This document shows, piece by piece, positions 1 through 6,330 of a stretch of 6,370 bases of DNA. The DNA is from Gaopeijia sp032250675. GTDB lineage: Bacteria > Gemmatimonadota > Gemmatimonadetes > Longimicrobiales > Gaopeijiaceae. The stretch lies in assembly GCA_032250675.1 (NCBI GenBank), contig JAVVEY010000136.1, forward strand, positions 1 to 6,370. The letters are read 5' to 3'. The notes beneath the pieces were generated by a model. It was given only the letters and a program-made list of their open reading frames with translations. It was not told the DNA's origin and ran no database searches. Position 1 is the first letter of the stretch. Every line of letters begins with the position of its first letter. Both the position numbers and the translations under genes were made by a program.

Positions 1-95
1 TCCCGGTGGATGAGGCAGTCAACCTCTTCGGGAGCTCCCCCCCGCCCGAACACCTGCGCCGGTGGGTCCACCTCAACGTCGACCCGGACGTCAGG

Positions 96-932
96 TCACT
101 CGATCCGTCCGACGTACTCCATCCCGACCGCGACGGCCTCGGGCTCGGTCACGATGATCACCTCGAACCCCTCGTCGAGGCGCCGAGCGATATCCGCGAC
201 GCCCGCGGTCACGCCGCACGGCACATCGAACTCCAGGCACGCCTCGAGCACCGTCTGGATCGCCGCCTCGACCGCCTCCATATCGCCCTCGTAGGCGCGG
301 CGCAGATCGCCGGGTCCGGCGAAGACGACGCTGAGCCCCGGGGTCCGCATGATTTCGCGGGCGTTCGCGATCCCCTCGCGGTCCTCGATGATCAGGATGT
401 TGACGCTCTCACCCCCGAGCGGCCACGGCCGGCCGATCAGTTCGACCGATCGCGCGGCCTCCGCCGCCGTTGTCACATGCGGAAAGACGAAGCCCGAGAT
501 CCCGGCCGCGCGCGCCTCTTCGACCATCCCCGTGATCTGGTCGGGGCGTGTGTGGATCGGCGGGGTGCGCACCGTCAGGGGGAAGGTCGCCGTGGCGCCT
601 TCTCCCCCGGCATCGGCCATCCCCGCCATGTACTCGCCCATCGTGGCGACGTCGAACGGCCCCGACTCCATCGAGTAGAGCTGGAAGTCCGCCCGCACAC
701 CTCCCCACGCCGCCGCACCCCCCTCGCGCGACTTCGGTCCGCTGAAGATCCCGAAGACCGCTTCGCCGCGGTCCAGGAGTGCGGCGATCGAGTTCACGGG
801 TGGAGCGTGGTCGGGGGTGGGCGCGAGGGTGCCAGCCGGGGGTGCCGCGCGATCCGGATCGGCTTCGCCGCATCCCACCAGGAGGAAGGAGAGGAGGGCG
901 ATCGGGGTGAATCGCCTGACGGGGCTCGACAT
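96..932 (-). CDS. HpcH/HpaI aldolase-family lipoprotein
   Basis: The 278-residue product resembles the HpcH/HpaI aldolase/citrate lyase family, cytosolic metal-dependent enzymes that cleave or form C-C bonds using pyruvate-like substrates. Residues 1-21 form a lipoprotein signal: basic PVRRF, a hydrophobic stretch and the lipobox L-V-G-C21. A proline/alanine-rich linker (about 22-46) leads to the barrel domain (about 47-278). Compared from memory with E. coli HpaI, the catalytic Arg (R122 in TVRTPP), a metal-ligand Glu (E183 in IIEDREG) and a metal-ligand Asp (D209 in GPGDL) are kept. The D-G-E-H segment holding the catalytic His reads S-M-E-S (87-90), so that His is Ser here. The start is supported by GGAG (minus strand, 939-942) six bases before the ATG. 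The stop is TGA. It lies about 150 bases downstream of the FMN-protein gene on the same strand; co-transcription is possible but not shown. Family assignment is good; activity and substrate are unknown. Confidence 0.88.
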   Translation of the reverse strand: MSSPVRRFTPIALLSFLLVGCGEADPDRAAPPAGTLAPTPDHAPPVNSIAALLDRGEAVFGIFSGPKSREGGAAAWGGVRADFQLYSMESGPFDVATMGEYMAGMADAGGEGATATFPLTVRTPPIHTRPDQITGMVEEARAAGISGFVFPHVTTAAEAARSVELIGRPWPLGGESVNILIIEDREGIANAREIMRTPGLSVVFAGPGDLRRAYEGDMEAVEAAIQTVLEACLEFDVPCGVTAGVADIARRLDEGFEVIIVTEPEAVAVGMEYVGRIE

Positions 933-1085
933 CGAAGACTCCGTGGAGAGGGCGGCGGTGCCGTGTGGACCGTGCCGAAGAGGGGGAGGGCGAGGCGCGC
1001 GCGCAAGGCGCCGATTCCCCCGCCGGGGCCGCGGTCCTCTCCCGGCGCCGGCCGTCGCCTTTCTTCGACAGCCGTCAGCGTCGGA

Positions 1086-2612
1086 TCACGAGGCGCGGAC
1101 GCGGCTCCGTCCGTCGATGAGGTCGAGGATCGCCGCCCGGTCGTGGGCGCCGGGAAACTCCCACCCGGCGGTGTACCCGAAGACCTCCCGCAGCGTCCGG
1201 CTCCCGAAGTTCTCGTCGAGGATCTCGATCTGGTCGGCCGAGAGGAGTGCCGGGTGCGCGACCCCGCACGCACGGGTGAGGCGGATGAGCTCCTTGCGCA
1301 GCATGATCACGTAGTTGGCCAGCCGGGCGCCCTTGTCGGTCGGGTCGAGTCCGCGGACGAGCCATCGATTCTGGGTGGCGACCCCCGTGGGACAGTGGCC
1401 GGTGTGACAGCGTTGCGCCTGGATGCAGCCGATCGCGAGCATCGCTTCCCGCCCGACATTGACGATGTCGGCGCCGAGCGCGAAGGCCGTGAGAGCCGTC
1501 TCGGGAAACCCGAGTTTCCCCGACCCGATCCAGACCACCTTCTCGTGCACGCCCCGTTCGGCGAAGACGCGATAGACGCGGCTGAACCCCATCTTGAAGG
1601 GGAGAGCGACGTGATCGCTGAAGACGAAGGGCCCGGCCCCGGTCCCCCCCTCGCCGCCATCGATCGTGATGAAGTCGACGCCGCGATCCTCCCGTGACAT
1701 CCGATCGGCGAGTTCCTCCCAGAACTCGATCTCGCCCACCGCGGATTTGATCCCCACGGGCCGTCCCGTGCGCTCCGCCAGCGTCTCGACGACGTCGAGC
1801 ATCTCGTCCACATTCGAGAAGGCGCGGTGGCCCGACGGGCTGATGACCGTCTCGCCGACCGGCACCCCGCGGATCTTCGCGATTTCGCGCGTCACCTTCG
1901 CGCCCGGGAGGACGCCGCCGAGCCCCGGCTTCGCCCCCTGGCTCAACTTGAGCTCGATCGCGCGCACCGGGTGCTCCTCGACCTTGCGCGCGCAGAGTTC
2001 GAGGTCGAACCCGCCGTCGGGCGCGCGCGCGCCGAAGTACCCCGTCCCGATCTGCCAGGTGAGCTCCCCGCCGTGCAGGTGGTACGGCGAGATCCCGCCC
2101 TCCCCGGTGTTGTGCAGGCACCCCGAGATCCGGCACCCCCGATTGATCGCCTCGACCGCCGCCGAGCTCAGCGAACCGAAGCTCATCCCGCTCACATTGA
2201 CGACCGAGGCGGGGCGGAAGGCGTGCTGCCGGCGGCGATGTCCACCCATGATCTTGGCCGCCGGAAGCGACCAGAGATCGTCGTGCGGCGGGTCGTCCGG
2301 GAGTCCCAGCGTGGCGTGCTTGATGATGAGGTAGTTCGGCGAGGTCTCGAGGGCGTTGTCGGAGCCGAAGCCGCTGTAGTTGTTCTCCTCCTTGGCCGAG
2401 GCGTAGACCCATCTTCGCTGGTCACGGCTGAAGGGGAGCTCTTCGTCGTTGGAGGTGACGATGTATTGACGGAGCTCGGGCCCGATCGCCTCCAGCCAGT
2501 AGCGGAAGTGTCCGATGATGGGGAAGTTCCGCAGGATGGCGTGGTGCTTCTGCGTCACGTCGTAGAGGACGACGGCGACGAGAGCGCCGAGCGCCGTGAG
2601 AAGCCAGATCAT
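1086..2612 (-). CDS. FMN-binding glutamate synthase family protein (GltB central/FMN domain)
   Basis: The 508-residue product is a stand-alone version of the FMN and iron-sulfur domain of glutamate synthase, without the amidotransferase domain. One N-terminal membrane segment (about residues 2-17, IWLLTALGALVAVVLY) precedes the family's K-H-H-A-I-L-R-N-F-P-I-I-G-H-F-R-Y block. The FMN-barrel signatures follow: NVSGMSFGSLS near residue 137, NTGEGGISPYH, KPGLGGVLPG, and IDGGEGGTGAGP near 315. Cys396, Cys402 and Cys407 sit in a C-x5-C-x4-C-P arrangement, matching the 3Fe-4S ligands of glutamate synthase. Domain knowledge suggests electron transfer or an amino-acid dehydrogenase-like reaction; the substrate of these short forms is not established. 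The frame is open further upstream: an ATG at 2687 would give 533 residues, and longer starts would overlap the divergent gene. I chose 2612 because the family begins at the membrane segment; neither start has a clear ribosome binding site. The stop is TGA. Confidence 0.93.
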   Translation of the reverse strand: MIWLLTALGALVAVVLYDVTQKHHAILRNFPIIGHFRYWLEAIGPELRQYIVTSNDEELPFSRDQRRWVYASAKEENNYSGFGSDNALETSPNYLIIKHATLGLPDDPPHDDLWSLPAAKIMGGHRRRQHAFRPASVVNVSGMSFGSLSSAAVEAINRGCRISGCLHNTGEGGISPYHLHGGELTWQIGTGYFGARAPDGGFDLELCARKVEEHPVRAIELKLSQGAKPGLGGVLPGAKVTREIAKIRGVPVGETVISPSGHRAFSNVDEMLDVVETLAERTGRPVGIKSAVGEIEFWEELADRMSREDRGVDFITIDGGEGGTGAGPFVFSDHVALPFKMGFSRVYRVFAERGVHEKVVWIGSGKLGFPETALTAFALGADIVNVGREAMLAIGCIQAQRCHTGHCPTGVATQNRWLVRGLDPTDKGARLANYVIMLRKELIRLTRACGVAHPALLSADQIEILDENFGSRTLREVFGYTAGWEFPGAHDRAAILDLIDGRSRVRAS

Positions 2613-2802
2613 GTCGGCAGTCCGATATCGGGGAACGGGGTCGTTCGAGGGGTTCGGCGGAACGCGAGGCGGCGAATCGGGGTTCATGTGACGGACCGAA
2701 CGCCCAACACGCGGGCGCGATCCGGAGGTCCCACCGTGGCAGCGGACGCCTCGCATCGCTCGCCGCCGGCTGTCTCCCTGCAGCGAAATGAGGAATGAAA
2801 CA
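2613..2802. promoter_or_regulatory. divergent intergenic region
   Basis: This 190-base gap separates two divergent genes, so it should carry promoters for both. I see no confident -35/-10 pair on either strand. A 10-bp palindrome (ccgatatcgg, 2622-2631) lies just upstream of the chosen FMN-protein start. If that protein actually starts at 2687, the palindrome is inside its coding region. GAGGA at 2790-2794 is the likely ribosome binding site for the plus-strand gene, eight bases before the ATG at 2803. Confidence 0.4.
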
Positions 2803-3885
2803 ATGACTCGATCGATCCCGCTTACCCTCCTCGGTGCATTTCTCTTCACCGCCGGAGCGCCGCAGCTCGCCTCCGCGCAGCTCGGCATGCCCCCGAGCAT
2901 CCCGGTCGACCCGACGATGCCGGTCAAGGAAGGCTTCGATGTCGAGCGCGCCTACCTCGGACGCGCGCCTCTCTTCCAGCCGATGTACAACCCGGAGTGG
3001 ATCCCGCTCCGGGAGGCACGAAGCCGGGGAGCGGTCGACGACGATACACCGATCCTCGTCTTCGAGGCGGGCGGACGTACCCTGGCGCTCGTCTCGTCCC
3101 AGATGTCGTACCACCACGTCGCGCAGGGCGAGATGGCCGGAGAGCCCTGGATGGTCACCTTCTGAGTGGTCTGCAATTCGGGCGTCAGGATGACGCCGAG
3201 TGTGGATGGCGAGATCCGGTGGTTCAGCGAGCACGGGCTCTACGACGGGCTCTTCCTGATGCGCGATCGCGAGAGCGGCACCTTCTGGGATCACCTCACG
3301 GGTGAGGCGGTCTACGGTCCCGAGGTCGGCACGAGGCTCGAGGTCGCCCCGCTGCGGCAGACGCGCGTACGGCAGCTCATCGCCGAGGACTCCGACGCGA
3401 TGATCGCACTCAGCGATCGCGGGGGACTCCGTTCGGACGATCAGATGAAGACGGAAGGGCTTCTGCGCGGGGTGCGCGGGCGTCTCAACCGCTTCTTCGC
3501 CGGAACGATCGAGGAGGAGGACACCCGCCGACCGACGATGGACCTCGGGCTCGGCGTCTGGGGGGGCGAGCGCGCGGTCTACTTCCCCTACGACGTGGTC
3601 GTCACCACCGACAACGCGATCCTCACCGAGTACGACGGGCGCGGGATCCTCGTCTACCTCGACCCGACGGCTCAGGCGCTCACGGCGATCTTCACCGACG
3701 CCGACGGCGTGCGATGGGAGGACGACGTTCTTCACCTCTCGGACGGAAGCCGGATCGAGGAGGGTGTGGTGTATGACGCGGCCGGAGAGCGGGCCGAGGT
3801 CGAGCGCCCGCTGCAGGTCTTCACGCGCTGGTACGGCTTCTCGCTCACCTTCGACGATGTCGCGATCCACGGAGAGGAGGGGTAG
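2803..3885 (+). CDS. DUF3179-family exported protein, probable selenoprotein with in-frame UGA (Sec121)
   Basis: The reading frame runs from ATG 2803 to TAG 3883-3885 with a single internal stop, TGA at 3163-3165. Read through, it gives 360 residues. Residues 1-25 are a Sec signal peptide ending A-S-A before Q26, so the protein is probably periplasmic or secreted. The mature part matches DUF3179: a DDTPILVF...GGRTLAL segment, a His pair (H104, H105), then V-T-F-U121-V-V-C124-N-S-G and VDGEIRWFSEHGLYDGLFLMRDR. Family members normally have Cys at position 121 in a CxxC motif, so the UGA replaces exactly that Cys. The downstream 239 residues stay in frame and remain family-like, with no other stop. 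GAGGA at 2790-2794, eight bases upstream, favours ATG 2803 over ATG 2788. The molecular function of DUF3179 is unknown; the UxxC motif suggests redox or metal chemistry. The alternatives are a point nonsense mutation or a sequencing error. The peptidase gene follows after 100 bases. Confidence 0.85.
3163..3165 (+). other. in-frame UGA, probable selenocysteine codon
   Basis: The TGA follows the codons for V-T-F and precedes those for V-V-C-N-S-G in the DUF3179 motif. One base change from TGC or TGT would restore the family's usual cysteine. UGA also ends both minus-strand genes in the window, so general UGA reassignment is unlikely and context-dependent recoding fits better. Confidence 0.75.
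3176..3201 (+). promoter_or_regulatory. candidate bacterial SECIS stem-loop
   Basis: The arms ggcgtca (3181-3187) and tgacgcc (3191-3197) are perfectly complementary around the loop GGA (3188-3190). The stem extends below a single bulged G (3180) by four more pairs, 3176-3179 with 3198-3201, one of them a G-U wobble. The stem starts 15 bases after the UGA and the loop 22 bases after it. Known bacterial SECIS elements lie immediately downstream of the UGA inside the coding region, with a G in the first two loop positions and a loop roughly 16-37 bases away. This hairpin meets those criteria. It has not been folded computationally. Confidence 0.65.
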
Positions 3886-3898
3886 CTTCGGGAGTAGC

Positions 3899-3915
3899 AT
3901 ACGCCTCTCGCGTAT
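3899..3915 (+). other. short hairpin after the DUF3179 gene
   Basis: Arms atacgc (3899-3904) and gcgtat (3910-3915) form a perfect 6-bp stem with a five-base loop, 13 bases after the DUF3179 stop codon. No U-run follows, so it is not a canonical intrinsic terminator. It may protect the 3' end of an mRNA or be incidental. Confidence 0.35.
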
Positions 3916-3929
3916 TCCCGCCGAGCGTT

Positions 3930-3971
3930 GCAGAGTGTGGGGCCCCGCCCGACGGGGTCCCCGCACTCCGC
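3930..3971 (+). promoter_or_regulatory. strong hairpin just upstream of the peptidase ribosome binding site
   Basis: Bases 3933-3947 pair with 3953-3968 to give 15 base pairs, including one G-U pair and one bulged T (3958), closed by the loop cccga. Beyond one A/C mismatch, two further pairs extend it to 3930 and 3971. The core is a G4C4/G4TC4 block and should be very stable. It ends four bases before GGAG (3976-3979), the ribosome binding site of the M28 gene. No T-run follows, so it may be a U-less terminator, a processing or stability element, or a translation control structure. The structure is seen directly; its role is inferred. Confidence 0.55.
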
Positions 3972-3985
3972 ACCTGGAGCCTTCC

Positions 3986-5656
3986 ATGCGTCACCCGCAT
4001 CGTCCCCTCGCGTCGCTCACCTTCCTCCTCCTCGTCGCGACCGTCTCCGCGTGTGAGTCGGGTGTCGGGGGCGCGGCGTCGATCACCGAAGCCGATCTCG
4101 AGCGGCACATCACCACCCTCGCCTCCGACGAATTCGGGGGACGGGGGCCTTCGTCGCCCGGGGGAGATCGCACCGTCGAGTACCTCGCCGGACGCTTCGA
4201 GGAGATGGGGCTCCAGCCGGGCAATGGGGACTCCTGGTTCCAGGAGGTCCCCCTCGTCGACATCACCGCCGATCCCGCCACCGCGGCGATCTCGATCTCG
4301 CGCCGGGGGGGGACGGCCACCGACCTCGCCTACGGAGAGGAGGCGGTGATCTGGACGACGCGGGTGGTCGAGGCGTCGAGTGTGGAGGCGAGCGAGATGG
4401 TCTTCGTCGGCTACGGGATCGTCGCGCCTGAATACGGGTGGGACGACTACGCCGGGATCGATGCCGAGGGCAAGACCGTCGTGATCCTCGTGAACGACCC
4501 CGGGTTCGCCACCGGCGACCCCGCGCTCTTCACCGGGAATGCGATGACGTACTACGGCCGGTGGACGTACAAGTTCGAGGAGGCGGCGCGGCAGGGCGCG
4601 GCAGCGGCGATCGTGGTTCACCAGACCGAACCTGCCTCGTACGGGTGGGAGACGGTGCGCAACAGCTGGACGGGTCCGCAGTACGGTCTCGAGCCCGAAG
4701 ACGGCAACAGGGGCCGAGTGGCGATCGAGGGGTGGTTCACCGAGGCGGCCTCGCGCGCCGCCTTCGACGCGGCGCGGCTCGACTTCGATGAACTCGTCGC
4801 CTCGGCCGCTTCGGCCGACTTCGAAGCGGTGCCGATGGGACTCACCTTCTCGGCCTCGGTCGAAAACGAGCTGCGGTCGTCCGCTTCGCGCAATGTCGTG
4901 GCGCTCCTCCCCGGGGCTGAGGCGCCCGACGAGTACTTCGTCTACACCGCGCACTGGGATCACCTGGGCACCGACCCCGCGCTCGAGGCCGCCGGGGAGG
5001 ACGGGATCTACAACGGCGCGCTCGACAACGCCTCGGGCACGGCGGGACTCCTCGAGCTCGCCGAGGCCTTCGCCTCGCGGCCCACCCCCCCGAGGCGATC
5101 GCTCCTCTTTCTGGCGGTCACCGCCGAAGAGCAGGGGCTCCTCGGGAGCGCGCACTACGCCGCCCACCCGGCGGTCCCCCTCGAGCAGACCGTGGCCGGG
5201 CTCAATATGGACGGGCTCAACTCCTTCGGGCCCACGCACGACATCGTGGTGACGGGCCATGGAATGTCCGAACTGGACGGGATCATGGAGGAGGTCGCGG
5301 CGGCCAGGGGTCGGCGGGTCGAGCCCGACCCCTCCCCCGAGGCGGGCTACTACTACCGATCCGACCACTTCGAGCTGGCGAAGTTCGGCGTGCCGATGAT
5401 CTACCCCGACGCGGGGCGCGACGCGGTGAAAGGAGGGACCGCCGTCGGCGACGCGGCCGACGAACGCTACCGCTCCGAACGCTACCACATGCCGACCGAT
5501 GAGTTCGACGAGAGCTGGGTCCTTGCCGGGGCGGTCGAGGATCTCCGACTCTTCTTCGAGGTCGGGGCGCGTGTGGTGGACTCCGAGGTGTGGCCGAACT
5601 GGCACGAGGGCACGGAGTTCCGGGCGATCCGCGACGCGAGCCGGTCGGGGGGGTAG
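3986..5656 (+). CDS. M28-family zinc metallopeptidase lipoprotein with PA-like insert
   Basis: The 556-residue product looks like an M28 aminopeptidase-type enzyme, removing N-terminal residues from peptides with a two-zinc centre, anchored outside the cytoplasm. Residues 1-23 are a lipoprotein signal with the lipobox V-S-A-C23. An N-terminal helper region (about 31-130) is followed by a PA-like domain (about 130-260, including VFVGYGIVAPEYGWDDYAG). The catalytic domain spans about 290-545. The expected M28 residues are all visible: H323 and D325 in A-H-W-D-H-L-G, D347 in G-A-L-D-N-A-S-G, E381 (general base) and E382 (ligand) in A-E-E-Q-G, D409 in L-N-M-D-G, and H461 in R-S-D-H-F-E. The enzyme should therefore be active. 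The start at 3986 is chosen for its signal peptide and GGAG six bases upstream; the frame is open back to 3764, but that part overlaps the DUF3179 gene. The stop is TAG. Substrate specificity cannot be read from sequence. Confidence 0.94.
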   Translation: MRHPHRPLASLTFLLLVATVSACESGVGGAASITEADLERHITTLASDEFGGRGPSSPGGDRTVEYLAGRFEEMGLQPGNGDSWFQEVPLVDITADPATAAISISRRGGTATDLAYGEEAVIWTTRVVEASSVEASEMVFVGYGIVAPEYGWDDYAGIDAEGKTVVILVNDPGFATGDPALFTGNAMTYYGRWTYKFEEAARQGAAAAIVVHQTEPASYGWETVRNSWTGPQYGLEPEDGNRGRVAIEGWFTEAASRAAFDAARLDFDELVASAASADFEAVPMGLTFSASVENELRSSASRNVVALLPGAEAPDEYFVYTAHWDHLGTDPALEAAGEDGIYNGALDNASGTAGLLELAEAFASRPTPPRRSLLFLAVTAEEQGLLGSAHYAAHPAVPLEQTVAGLNMDGLNSFGPTHDIVVTGHGMSELDGIMEEVAAARGRRVEPDPSPEAGYYYRSDHFELAKFGVPMIYPDAGRDAVKGGTAVGDAADERYRSERYHMPTDEFDESWVLAGAVEDLRLFFEVGARVVDSEVWPNWHEGTEFRAIRDASRSGG

Positions 5657-5777
5657 GCTCCGCGTCGGTCTGAAGGTGGGACGGTCGTGTCGCGGCTCCG
5701 CTTTAGCCCCTCGGACACCCGTCACACCCGGTTCAAGGCCCGGATCGACCCTGCTGTAGACATCTTCTTGCGGACGC

Positions 5778-5797
5778 CGTCCCGCGCTTCGCGGGCG
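5778..5797 (+). terminator. GC hairpin downstream of the peptidase gene
   Basis: Arms cccgcg (5781-5786) and cgcggg (5790-5795) pair around the loop ctt. With one bulged T (5780), two more pairs extend the stem to 5778 and 5797. It lies about 120 bases after the M28 stop codon and has no following T-run. It could contribute to transcription termination or mRNA 3'-end stability; the call as a terminator is weak. Confidence 0.3.
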
Positions 5798-5839
5798 CGG
5801 TCCCGCAGAACCGTTTGCGCGGAGATTATCCCCTGAAGA

Positions 5840-5855
5840 CGTTACCGCGGTAACG
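5840..5855. repeat. perfect 16-bp palindrome
   Basis: cgttaccgcggtaacg reads identically on both strands with no spacer. An even, spacer-free palindrome of this length is typical of a site for a dimeric DNA-binding regulator (LacI-like operators have this form), but no matching regulator is present in the window. It abuts a second inverted repeat at 5856-5876. Confidence 0.5.
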
Positions 5856-5876
5856 CGGGGGGCGGGCCGCCCCCCG
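5856..5876. repeat. GC-only inverted repeat
   Basis: Bases 5856-5864 and 5868-5876 form a perfect 9-bp stem of G and C only, with the loop ggc. It begins at the base after the preceding palindrome. No T-run follows on the plus strand. It might act as a terminator component or a structured RNA element; in such GC-rich DNA, chance is also possible. Confidence 0.45.
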
Positions 5877-5942
5877 GAGCGCCGAGGTCGGCGGTGCAGA
5901 TTCCGAGTTGGGTGCGGGCCCGGGGCGGGCTGCTTCCGGGCC

Positions 5943-5971
5943 GGGCGATTCTCGTTTCGGGGCGATTCTCG
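5943..5971. repeat. tandem-spaced 12-base direct repeat
   Basis: gggcgattctcg occurs at 5943-5954 and again at 5960-5971, a period of 17 bases. A near copy, ggctattctcgg, is at 6008-6019. The spacing is short and the copies few, so this may be a small set of protein-binding sites or residual tandem duplication. Confidence 0.45.
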
Positions 5972-6208
5972 CTACGGCCGGCGTGCGGTACGGTCGATCT
6001 ACATCTCGGCTATTCTCGGTCCGGTTCCTCCCCGTCTCGTTCCGGCTCGCGCCTCGTCCCATCCCGGCCCCCGGCCGTTCCCATCCCGACCGTCGCTCGT
6101 TCCAGACGTCCACCCCCTTTTCTCGGAAATCTGTCCCATCCAGCCATGGACGGATTTCGGGTGGGAGGAGGTGGGACGATCCGCCCCCTCGCCCACCGGC
6201 CACCCTGA

Positions 6209-6234
6209 GGCGCGCTTCCGCGCCCTCTGGCGCG
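6209..6234 (+). repeat. three-segment inverted repeat with two exclusive pairings
   Basis: The order is ggcgcg (6209-6214), cttc, cgcgcc (6219-6224), ctct, ggcgcg (6229-6234). The middle segment can pair perfectly with either flank in a 6-bp stem with a four-base loop, but not with both at once. This is the layout of a simple conformational switch, though the simple GC sequence makes chance plausible. Confidence 0.35.
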
Positions 6235-6286
6235 CGTGGCGGAGGCGGGCTACTTCGGGTGACCTCCGGAGGCCGCGATCGCGCTC

Positions 6287-6310
6287 TCACGGCGTCGAGT
6301 GAGGCCGTGA
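6287..6310 (+). other. 7-bp hairpin near the right edge
   Basis: tcacggc (6287-6293) pairs perfectly with gccgtga (6304-6310) around a ten-base loop. A competing 5-bp pairing, ctcac (6286-6290) with gtgag (6299-6303), uses part of the same sequence. It sits immediately before the AT-rich island. Confidence 0.35.
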
Positions 6311-6330
6311 AATCGCCGATTATATTTCAT
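6310..6330 (+). promoter_or_regulatory. possible promoter -10 region in an AT-rich island
   Basis: TATATT at 6321-6326 resembles a sigma-70 -10 element and lies in the only clearly AT-rich patch of this GC-rich region. I see no convincing -35 element about 17 bases upstream. It could drive a gene starting beyond the right edge. Confidence 0.25.

Noticed and set aside
1..95. A possible gene end or start left of the aldolase-like gene
   Set aside because: Short open frames exist on both strands, but no recognisable protein or clear ribosome binding site is visible.
6..1697. A 563-codon open frame on the plus strand
   Set aside because: It lies antisense to the aldolase-like and FMN-protein genes, is dominated by Arg, Asp, Pro and Gly, and shows no domain. 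Long antisense frames are expected in high-GC coding DNA.
2613..2927. Extension of the FMN protein upstream to 2927
   Set aside because: The starts furthest upstream would overlap the divergent gene, and the added residues do not resemble the family. The ATG at 2687 remains a possible alternative.
3163..3165. UGA reassigned to an amino acid throughout the genome
   Set aside because: Both minus-strand genes end at TGA at positions that fit their families' usual C-termini, and this is the only internal TGA.
3166..3885. A separate gene starting at GTG 3166 directly after the TGA
   Set aside because: It would begin inside the conserved motif, lacks a plausible ribosome binding site, and would leave an exported N-terminal fragment upstream. 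One read-through protein explains both halves better.
2788..3885. Start of the DUF3179 gene at ATG 2788
   Set aside because: ATG 2803 has GAGGA eight bases upstream and gives a cleaner signal peptide. The GAGGA overlaps the 2788 start codon itself.
3764..3985. Extension of the M28 protein upstream to 3764
   Set aside because: It would overlap the DUF3179 gene in another frame and bury the lipoprotein signal that begins at 3986.
5731..5739. gttcaaggc, resembling a tRNA T-loop
   Set aside because: The flanking bases do not form a T-stem and no acceptor, D or anticodon arm can be built around it.
5826..6290. A 154-codon minus-strand open frame
   Set aside because: Its composition is Arg/Pro/Gly-rich and low in complexity, with no domain or export signal; it looks like a chance frame in GC-rich DNA.
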